DNA of 64,000 nt from Hanleya hanleyi. Lineage: Eukaryota; Mollusca; Polyplacophora; Lepidopleurida; Hanleyidae. Made by a program: the position numbers and the translations under genes. The notes under the pieces were generated by a model that did no database searches, was not told the DNA's origin, and saw only the letters and a program-made list of their open reading frames with translations. The DNA lies in the NCBI GenBank assembly GCA_036873755.1, contig JAVTVY010033740.1, forward strand, positions 62,001 through 126,000. The letters are read 5' to 3'. Shown here piece by piece: positions 55,016 to 64,000 of the stretch (positions within the stretch are counted from its first letter, which is position 1; every line of letters starts with the position of its first letter).

Positions 55016-56888
55016 TCTAGAGAATATTTTCTTCGTTCAAAAAAAGGCAGAGCATAGGAAAAGTAGTTCGCTCATGTGCAAAACTGAAGTTGTTCGGTCG
55101 GATTCAAACTGAATCGCGTACGCGTGGGTTTTCCCCTATACGTCATAGCCACGTTTTAAAAGTCATCTTCCGCTATTGGTGACGGGGCCATAGTAGAGTG
55201 AGTCTGGGAAACGGAGCATGCGCTGTGGGGAGGTGGGTGAATTGAGACAGTGAAATATCTAGGCCTATACGCCATGTCTTCTGGAATATTACTGCCTTTC
55301 AGCAATGTCAAAATCATAATCGACTATCTTGACTCAGCGTTGGCATCATCTTCACAAGTTCGGGTAAATAAAAAATCCTCGCAGAGGGTTTAACTGGAGT
55401 GAGTTCAAATGTGATTCAAATGAGTTCAGGCGTCGTTGTCTCTGTTATATAATCTCGTATATTTCATCCCTCACAATTATTTTTAATTATCATGTCGGTT
55501 TCCGAAAACTACGATTTTTGCATTGTACGAGATGTAAATGTTACCTTAACTCCAAAGATAGTTTAGCCAGCGATGAAATTCAAACCAGCCAAAACTCTTA
55601 CCTCGCAGCTGATTGGCGTAATGAGCTGGTTGAACACGCTTACTGATTGATTCGATTTCAAGGAAACTCCTCTATCTACTTATATCCAGAACTTCTATTA
55701 GTAAACTATCCAAACCAGGTGATCGATCGACACAGGCTCGCGAGGATGAGTCCACATGTAAGCAAGAACTTCTGCATTATGTTTAGAGATAGCAATCCAA
55801 AGGTGACATTCAATTTGCATTATCGATCGTTTACCTCAGATACATGAAAGGTTATCTACGACTGCCTATTGAAATGCTTAATGCGTATCATGATCGGATG
55901 CGGTAGAAGATATGAGCCGAATTTTCTATCGAATAAGACATCTTTATGTTTACTGGTATGAACGTGATGTGAAACTGTCATTGTACGATATTGAGTTGGT
56001 GCATGCAGATGGCTCCCTACATTAGAACCGAATCATTGACATACTTGACAAACTGGCCTGAGATCGAATAATAAATCAGGAACCCAGTTTGAATAGAGAA
56101 GAAAGCATTATCGTGGCTATATAGTTTAAAGTAATTTTATCGATGTGAAAATTGCGACAGAATCGAATCAAGTAACATGATTTTAATCCATGATCTACAG
56201 CCTAATGATGACGCCATGCTAACATCTGAAGAGAGGCATGGTAAATACATCAGATTAGACAGAATCACAATTCTTCTGCCCATAGACACAACAAAAGATT
56301 CGCCGCCGAGTTAAACATTTCTTTATACCTCGAGCTTTTAAGAATTCAAGGATGAATGTTATTTGTCATTGAAATCAATATTGCGTGGATGTTCTTGACA
56401 TCGTCTGCAGGGTGTGAAGTATATCGAACAATGTCTGTCACTAAGGACATAATTACACGACCTACTCCTTTGTGAACATTGGTCGTGATTATGGAGCATT
56501 CCTTTGTGCTGATAATAATCATCATTGGAGAAAAAACTGTTGTTGTGTTAACCTGGAGAACATATCGAGCTGAGAATATGAGCAGAAGCTATGAAAAGGG
56601 TAACTTGATGATTCCATTTGAATATCAGTCGGCGCGTTAATCCTAGTACCCGTGCCAACCACGTAAATACGGGAACAGTCCAACGCAATTGTGACAGTCT
56701 GAGATACTCATAACCCTGTAAGAGGGAAAGCAAACTGTCGACTGATGGGACTCTAGCCCACCCCAGTTTTGATACTAACACCTTATCGTAAGTTTCCCGA
56801 CTAATAAGGCGGCTGAATTGATCGCTTTTAGCTGGTATAGCTGTAAGAAGATGTAACAGTAAAAAAATAAAGGGAATACTATGAAAAT
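55016..56888. other. No recognised gene
   Basis: AT-rich flank of the palindromic element. Short ORFs (for example 55647-55847) show no motif. Confidence 0.4.
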
Positions 56889-57019
56889 ATTGCCTTGTTT
56901 TGAGGGGAATATGCAGTTTTGTTGCCCCGAGGATGTGCATATTGCCCGTGCCGCAGGCGAGGGCAATATGCACAGCCGAGGGGCAACGAAACTGCATATT
57001 CCCCTCATAACAAGGCAAT
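56889..57019. repeat. 131-nt near-perfect hairpin
   Basis: ATTGCCTTG ... TGTGCATATTGCCC pairs with GGGCAATATGCACA ... CAAGGCAAT around a 13-nt loop. GGGGAATATGCAGTTTT recurs at about 57440-57483, so this is a family of short repeats. Confidence 0.75.
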
Positions 57020-58418
57020 AATTTCATTATTATATTTATCAACTTAACTCTGTGCTAATCTATTATCTATCGAGCAAAATAATGTTCTATGTTTATTTTG
57101 GAAGAGCGCAATCCTTCTGAGTTGATTGCTTTCAGTGGGCAATCGCCAGCAACATTATTTTTCATGCACGAGATTCCACTGATTCGGAGCTGCTTCACTA
57201 TTATCGTGTAAATCTCGCAACGCACGTGTAGTTTGTTCGATGCCGCTTGTTAGTTACTCCGATATTGTGCTTGGGTACGATTCTACTTACAATTAGATGA
57301 GGGAAGATAATTTATTTCTGCTGTGTTCTCCAGCTAAAATCAACTCGACGAACTGCTCCATGATCGGCTGTTTGCAGCGCGACTGAGAGAACGGAGCGAC
57401 CTCTGTTGTAATTATCTCCCTTTAGTGTATATTCCATGGGGGGTGGAATATGCAGTTTTGTTGACCGGGGAATATGCAGTTTTATCTCATTACAATTTAT
57501 ATAGGGAGACACTCTAATAAATATAATAATTACAAATGTCCATATTTTACGTGAGGGTGCACATCAGCGGCTCTGGATTTACTTTTCATTCCTGGAAATG
57601 AGCAAAAAGGACGGAAATAGCCTACTTCCTCTGTTCCAAGCATTCTCCGATTTTTTTATGGGTAAATCACGAGTGATTTTTTATTTTAAAATCCACCTGT
57701 AGCTTTTAGAAAATGTTTTTATGAATGTACATTCAATTGTTCGATTTCTGACTAAACGACATCCCATAAAACCATCTGCTAAACATACTTTCAAACTTTC
57801 CAATGCCCGCAACCTGTGCTTGGCGTGAGCTGTACGCATATAAAGGTGACATTTAACGGAGAATATAATTAAATAATGAATATTACGCGGCTTCAATGCC
57901 AAGACTTTGTTGAATATACCACATGACCACTTTCGTGAGAAACTACGGAAAACTTTTCTCTGCCCTCTTAACATAAAAAACCGACCTTTCCGACAGCTTC
58001 CATTGGATGTTCCGGACTTGTGAAAATTATGAGGCAGCTCGATACACTGCAAAGGAATTAGCAGCTGAAATTTTTCGGTATCATATGCCCTTGCACTTGG
58101 ATCATTTGTTGCGCATTCGCATAATCAGTTATTATTAGTTTTTAACAGTTTTATTATTTTCACCCCTCAGCCCATAGGGCTGCGAGGTCTTGTCGTTGCC
58201 ATGTACGTACGTCCGTCCATCCGTCCGTCCGTCAACATGTGTTCTTATCCGCTGAATATCTGCAGATCTATTAAGTCGGGCCTGACCAAACTTTGGTGAG
58301 AGCTTCCTGTATGGTGACTGATGAAATGATTAGGTTTTCAGATGGCTATGATGATTTTATGATTTTTATTTATTTTTTATTGTTTATTGATGCTCACCTT
58401 GTGCACTGCTATCTATGC
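57020..58418. other. No recognised gene
   Basis: A GTCC/GTCCATCC microsatellite lies at 58207-58233. Near 58030-58085 a stretch weakly resembles the end of the 374-bp repeat (GCTCGATACACTGCAAAGGA). Confidence 0.4.
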
Positions 58419-58740
58419 CCATCAGGAACCCTTGGTTGTATGTTGCATTGTGACTTTTGAGCGTTCCCTGATTCCAAGAAGCTCTGTGTAGTGGTCCATT
58501 CGAAATTTAGACCATCTGGAGATATGCCCATCGCGAACCCTAGGTTGTATGTTGCATTTTGACTGTTGAGGGTTCCCGGATTCCAAGAAGCCCTATGTAG
58601 CGGTCCATTCGAGATTCAGACCATCTGAGATATGCCCATCGGGAACCCTTGGTTGTATGTTGCATTTTGACTTGTGAAGGTTCCCTGATTCCAGGAAGAC
58701 CTGTGTTGCGGTCCATTCGAGATTCACGCCATCTGAGAAT
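58419..58740. repeat. Three tandem units of about 108 bp
   Basis: The units start with CATCRGGAACCCTTGGTTGT at 58419, 58529 and 58636 and contain TTCCAAGAAG and GCGGTCCATTCGAGATTC. No function is evident. Confidence 0.75.
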
Positions 58741-60490
58741 GGTTATCATTGGATGGAACCTCAAGGCTGTAAATTAATTCACAAAACTTGTTACTGCAGG
58801 CTCTGGTACTTTAATTCCTCAGCAAGTATGCCAGTAAAGTTTCTGGAGGTTTAGCAGATTCTTGATGTGACATGGGCAGTGGCATCTAATTATTTTAGAC
58901 CTGTATTCAAGAATATCTTTAATTTGTAAACAAACTTTTTTGCTGCATCTTTATTGAAAACGTGATTCCCAAGTTGCTTCTCAATTCACACATTATTGTG
59001 ATATATGGGCGGCATGTCTGGATACGGATTAGAGAAACTATAACCAAGTTTTTAGATGGCCTTTGATGCGCTTATGGTGTGCAACAAGTATACGGTTGGC
59101 AAAAACAGTTTGGGTCCAGTTTTTAACAGATTTAACAACCAACCAACGTGATAATTGAGGTACATATTTTAGCCTATTAAATTCCATTCTGGTGGTTTAA
59201 TAGCACCACTCATGCATATGTCTTGGGCAGTTGAGCGGCATAAAAATGAAATTATGAAACTGTTGAAAATGAAACAATACACTAGTAGGTATGTTTTCGC
59301 CTATTGGTTTTGCTGATCCAGGAAGAAAATCTATATTTTCTGTGTTGCAGGCTTTTATCGTACTATGCAGTCAGGTTGTTATTGTTAGTAATTTGCTGGT
59401 AAACTTACGGGTCCCTTCTGCCCGCTGCCAACTTACATAATTTTATCGAGCAAAGGAGAGCAAGCAGCAATGTAGTGAATGAGCAACGAGAGACTTGAGT
59501 TCCACCAGAGATTCCGGTTGTTTTCATGCAATATTGTCCACAACTAACCAATATTTGAAAGATTAGATGCATTTCACAACTTTCATTTACTGTTTTAGGC
59601 GATTATCAAAGATGGGCATAACTTGTGAGTGTCCCGACTGTTTCATTCTGAGCAGTCAACTGTCGCAATTATTTGTTACTGGTACAACATAATGTTTTTA
59701 TTTTCTTCACCGAACATATTATGGTACCTTTGAAATTATTTAAAACTATGTCAGTATTTCTGGCCGGACTCACATCAATTTTGAACCTGTTTGCGTACCT
59801 CCAGCGTATCCCTCCCCCCTTCCAAATAATAATGATAATGGTGGACATATGTCAATCAATTTGTTTCTATGCCAATAACCTGTCATCATACTTGCTCATG
59901 CATGATCTTTCTTGCCACTGATCAAGTTACACTTTCATGCATGCTGTTATCCTGCCACAGCGCTCGCGTTATGCAACTCGAGTCTATTATATGTATGGTA
60001 TATCACGCAAGCCATATCCTACATGATCAGAACAAAAATCGGGCTGAGGGGTCAGCGCACCTTTTAAGTGCTTTCAATTCATGTTTTTGTGGTACCGCAA
60101 ATATAAACTTTATTACATAGTTATCAACTTACATACACTGGACATACAAAAACACATATAACATAGAAATACGTACAAACTACGGACAAACATATATATA
60201 TAACTCCAAGATTTTGGAATAATAATTCGTAAACAGTTCATTCTAGCTTGGGTATTGGCGCCTTCGTGTAAAAAGTTAAATCAAGGGTGAAACCTAGTCT
60301 GAATCTATTGACTGTTGCATATTGCGGAAGTAACGATGAAACGGTATATTCCAGTTTCTCAGTAAATTTATTCGTTCTGTTTTCATGTATGTAATTATTG
60401 GAATGTATTCGAAATGTAGGTCGTTGGAAATTTGAATTCATGTTTTTATTTGTTTGATTCCGCACTAGTTTCTTAGTATATGCACTAGAT
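58741..60490. other. No recognised gene
   Basis: AT-rich. ORFs at 59673-59921 and 59869-60120 are unsupported. Confidence 0.4.
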
Positions 60491-60864
60491 ATATCGTGGC
60501 CAAGCTGGGTTATATTCCAACACCAGTTGATGAATAATACATTTCGTATGACTGTTTGACCTTGCTCTCCTATCTAACGATGAACTTGTATTGATGCACA
60601 TGTGACTGGTAGAAACTGTCGTGGTGACTGCATAACAACTGGATAAGAGAAAAACATAAGCCGTCAAGAAATGACGAAGCTTACTCGGAATCAAGAAATG
60701 GAGAGTACAATAAAATAGCCTTGACAGCTTCAAAGGCGATGTCAGTCGAGAGAATATTTTCCTTGCCCTTAGCCGCATGAACCCACTTATGAGGCAGCTA
60801 CACTGCAAAGGAATTGGCGACTGACATACTTTAGCATCATCATGGTGTATAGATGAACATCACA
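60491..60864. repeat. 374-bp direct repeat, copy 1
   Basis: Nearly identical to 61946-62319, of equal length, in the same orientation (CCAAGCTGGGTTATATTCCA to GTGTATAGATGAACATCACA). Confidence 0.85.
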
Positions 60865-61945
60865 GGACCTACGAAGTACAGTAGGCATTAGGACTCGAAC
60901 GCGAACTGAACTCTTGGAAATCCCCACCCCCAGTTGAAATCCTGCCTATATTAAGATTTTTTTCATCAAAAATCACCAGAAATTTCCATCAAAAATAGGT
61001 CAGCTCAGAACTTGTTGGTAACAGTCTCCTAATGCGCCTTCATTCCAAAATAAATAACGATCACCGATTTAATTTTACATTTTTTTTTAAAGGAAACAGA
61101 TTGAATAATATAGGTTTACTAGATTTCAAGCTTTACGTGTGAAAATACATCTACATCTCTTTAGTGGTTTTTAGTGCCCTTGTCCAGGATCAAAACAACT
61201 TTTTAAATCACATTATTTTCCCAACAATACACCAAATTTTTATATATAGTACTATAGTATAGAAAGGTAGCATTTATGTAGTTTACGGTAATTCAACTCG
61301 AGACCAACACCTTCTATGCACAAGATAATAATGATTCTATGTGATTCTCCTGAGCATAGCCGGTACAAAGACGAATAAATAGCGTCTCTACATCACGTTG
61401 TTATCTATATATATGAGACAACACATTTTGGGTATCGGCAATCTGATGAATGTACTATTCCGGTTTCCTTGTTTCACATTATATTCTATGGCAGTTGATC
61501 GGTGATTTTCTTTATGATAAACGTTAAACCACCTCAGCTTCGTTGTGCAAACAGCGCTGAATTTTTGAGGGTATATGCAGTAGGGTATTTTTAGCCGGAG
61601 AGTAACTGATAGGCCTTCTCATTAAATGCGATAAAACGCTGGAGCAAAACGGACCACAGTTTTCTTGGCAATGATGACATGTTTGGATGTGAAACAGGAT
61701 ACACGTTACAGGCTACAGCTTACATATATATAACAATATGCGGAAGTGTTAATTATCAATCTAATTTTAATCAGAATTATTTCAGATCAGAACTTGCTGG
61801 TAACAATGCCCTAATGCACGTTCATGCCAAAAATCAAGGTTCTAATGTCAATGGTTCTCCTTATTTTGCCGACGAAAGGATTCGGATGGACTGACTCACT
61901 CACTCATTACCGGACAATTTGCGATCTGTAGCCTACTTCGTAGGA
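60865..61945. other. No recognised gene
   Basis: Spacer between the two 374-bp repeats. A GACTCACTCACTCA stretch at about 61892-61906 may be a SINE end. Confidence 0.35.
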
Positions 61946-62319
61946 ATATCGCGGCCAAGCTGGGTTATATTCCAACACCAGTTGATGAATAATACACTTC
62001 GTATGACTGTTTGACCTTGCTCTCCTATCTAACGATGAACTTATATTGATGCACATGTGACTGGTAGTAACTGTCGTGGTGACTGCATAACAACTGGATC
62101 AGAGAAAAACATAAGCCGTCAAGAAATGACGAAGCTTACTCGGAATCAAGAAATAGAGAGTACAATAAAATAGCCTTGACAGCTTCAAAGGCGATGTCAG
62201 TCGAGAGAATATTTTCCTTGCCCTTAGCCGCATGAACCCACTTATGACGCAGCTACACTGCGAAGGAATTGGCGACTGACATACTTTAGCATCATCATGG
62301 TGTATAGATGAACATCACA
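61946..62319. repeat. 374-bp direct repeat, copy 2
   Basis: See copy 1. Its right end is joined directly to a Penelope-type tail. Confidence 0.85.
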
Positions 62320-62480
62320 TTTGAAAGCGTGACTGAGATACATCATTCTCTAGATAACGACCTCACAAACAAAATCATATGGATTACGAATACTTATCGG
62401 CATTATGGATTTAATATTTCTGGAACATCATGATATATTGCCGGCATCATCAAAAACTGTGACCGTTCTCTCTTGCAAAA
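62320..62480 (+). repeat. Penelope-type tail fragment
   Basis: GAAAGCGTGACTGAGATACA, TTAATATTTCTGGAACATCA and GACCGTTCTCTCTTGCA match 10845-10990. Confidence 0.65.
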
Positions 62481-62819
62481 CGAGAGATCCTGAAGGATCT
62501 TGGCGCCCACCATTGTCCGATAATTGTAAGCTAATAACAAGATGATCTTTTTGTCCATTGTTACTAAGAACGAACGATTGATTTGTAATTTTGTTTACAG
62601 AATTTCGAATCTGAGCAAAAAAGATCGAAAATTAAAAGTGACACTGGAAAACACCAAGATATAATCTTTCTAAGTTTCAGGAGTTTCAAGATTTCTAGAA
62701 ACTGTTCTTATGTCGGTTGTTTTTGTACAAGAGAAATGAGCAAAGTTAGTCTGAAAGTGAATGTATATGTACGGGGGATACTTCGTCTTCGTTTTGTAGT
62801 ATTTTTTTTTTTGCACGTG
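62481..62819. other. No recognised feature
   Basis: AT-rich spacer before the presumed second element. It ends in CACGTG, the predicted target duplication. Confidence 0.35.
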
Positions 62820-62934
62820 AGTAGTATATAAAGGCTAAATTGAGTAACATTGACCTACTTAATGACGTCACATTGGGGAGGATATGAGGAGGAACTTGAT
62901 CACGTGATGATCACGTGATCAAGGCATGTCTAGA

Positions 62935-63125
62935 TGGTGGGTGTGGGTTCAAAATGGCGGCTGATGTGGGTGTGGGTGTGGGTTCAAAATGGCGGCTGAT
63001 GTGGGTGTGGGTTCAAAATGGCGGCTGATGTGGGTGTGGGTGTGGGTTCAAAATGGCGGCTGATGTGGGTGTGGGTGTGGGTTCAAAATGGCGGCTGATG
63101 TGGGTGTGGGTTCAAAATGGCGGCG
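62935..63125. repeat. Minisatellite with six TTCAAAATGGCGG motifs
   Basis: Units of about 27-33 bp, GGCTGATGTGGGTGTGGG plus TTCAAAATGGC, differ by one extra GTGGGT. AAAATGGCGGC resembles a YY1 site. A palindrome with two CACGTG boxes lies just before it (62895-62923). Confidence 0.85.
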
Positions 63126-63419
63126 CAAGGGAGCAAACGAGGCGGTGGGGAGGTCACGGGGAGAAAAAACCCTCACATTACCCTCAAAAAAACGTCTAAG
63201 CCATATAATAATAATAAACATAATCTATAGGTGTTGTACCATGTTAATAGGATCAGTCTAGCATCTGTACCTCCCTAGGGTCGAGTGTTTATTGTCCCGT
63301 GTATCTCCGCAAGAAAACAACAAACAAAATGGCGGCTCCAGGATGGTGTGGGGACGCCCTTTCCCCATCACGGCGTCGACCGTAGCGCCATCTGCACACA
63401 TTGACGCAAGGGAGACAAC

Positions 63420-64000
63420 TCGTGTACACCAACAGTATGGAAATAGCCGTGTTGGAGCTAGCGGAGCTACTCATGGGCCGATGGAGTTGTATGAGGTATC
63501 AAAGTGAAGCTTATGTGAAGGGGCATCTGATGGGCTGGGTATGGGATTGAACTATCGGACTTCTGCGCATGCGAGGTGGCCCAAGGGTATGAAAATAGCC
63601 GTGTTGGAGCTAGCGAAGCTCCTAATGGTCCAGTGGGGTCAAGTGAGGTATCCAAGGGAAGTTTAGGTGAAGGGGCATCTGATGGGTTGGGTGTGGGGTT
63701 GAAATATCGGCCTTCTGCGCATGCGCGGTGGCCCAAGGGTATGGAAATAGCCGTGTTGGAGCTAGCGAAGCTACTCATGGGCCGATGGAGTTGAGTGAGG
63801 TATCGATGTGAAGCTTATGTGAAGGGGCATCTGACTGGACTAGTGGGTTTGACATAGCGTCATTCTGCGCATGCGCATAAACGTTTTGGGGTTTAGGGGA
63901 GTCCCTAATGATCCAATGGGGTCGAGTGAGGTATCCAAGCGAAGCTTTGGTGAAGGGGCATCTGATGGGTTGGATGTGCGGTAGGAATATCATTCTGCGC
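63420..64000. repeat. About 150-bp tandem repeats with NRF-1-type sites
   Basis: Units contain GGAAATAGCCGTGTTGGAGC, GGGGCATCTGATGGG and TTCTGCGCATGCGC. The GCGCATGC core occurs at 63565, 63717 and 63867, and cut at 63997. The array runs out of the window. Confidence 0.8.

Larger units (their letters stand above)
62820..64000. mobile_element. Presumed left end of a second element of the palindrome's family
   Basis: AGTAGTATATAA at 62820-62831 equals the right terminus of the palindromic element. Further in are GGGGAGGTCACGGGGA (63148-63163, like 43228-43243) and tandem repeats with GAGGTATCAAAGTGAAGC, as at 43493-43508. There is no ORF of note before the window ends. Confidence 0.5.

Noticed and set aside
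1..64000. tRNA and rRNA genes
   Set aside because: I found no convincing A/B box pairs with a cloverleaf and no rRNA-like stretch by eye; a tRNAscan run would be decisive.

Overview
The window is invertebrate animal DNA with large introns, few genes and many repeats. A SINE-like stretch at about 5516-5650 (GAGTGAGTGAG followed by TTTAACGTCGC) and fragments ending GCGACGTTAAAC recall repeats common in molluscs, so a mollusc, perhaps a gastropod, is my best guess. I ran no search, and the species is not determined.

Region 1 (1 to about 26.2 kb, minus strand) is the 5' two-thirds of the ectodomain part of a class C GPCR of the metabotropic GABA-B receptor family. I could assemble six coding exons: 26224-26000, 15409-15269, 7258-7088, 6256-6155, 4007-3942 and 1033-682. 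Their splice sites and phases are consistent, and they encode 352 residues plus one base. They start with a signal peptide and run into the Venus-flytrap domain. The seven-helix part lies beyond the left edge. The introns are full of transposon debris: Penelope-type reverse transcriptases and their 3' tails, and TTAA-flanked piggyBac-type MITEs inserted into them.

Region 2 (about 26.2-43.1 kb) has no gene that I recognise. It holds one orphan exon-like block, a tandem duplication, foldback repeats, reversed Penelope-type tails and two more MITEs.

Region 3 (43168-55015) is the most remarkable part: an 11.8-kb near-perfect palindrome with arms 43174-49237 and 49260-55009 and a 22-bp axis. It is flanked by a 6-bp direct repeat (GAAGGG), and its ends begin AGT(G/A)GTATATAA. 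Each arm carries, all transcribed outward, two related three-finger C2H2 genes (here ZF2 and ZF1) and a divergent histone H3 gene. The H3 gene has a TATA box, three CCAAT boxes and a replication-dependent 3' stem-loop. Arrays of 20-21-bp repeats sit just upstream of TATAAAAG boxes, and further tandem repeats carry paired CRE palindromes and NRF-1-type sites. A 6-bp target duplication and AG-type termini are features of Polinton/Maverick elements, so I read this as a palindromic, non-autonomous, Polinton-like insertion that carries a captured H3. The left arm keeps intact ORFs. The right arm has frameshifts in all three genes and altered TATA boxes in both zinc-finger genes.

Region 4 (55-62.8 kb) holds hairpins, tandem repeats and a 374-bp direct duplication, with no recognised gene. 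Region 5 (62820 to the end) starts with the same AGTAGTATATAA terminus. It contains relatives of the palindrome's NRF-1-type tandem repeats, so it looks like the left end of a second element of the same family, cut off by the window edge.
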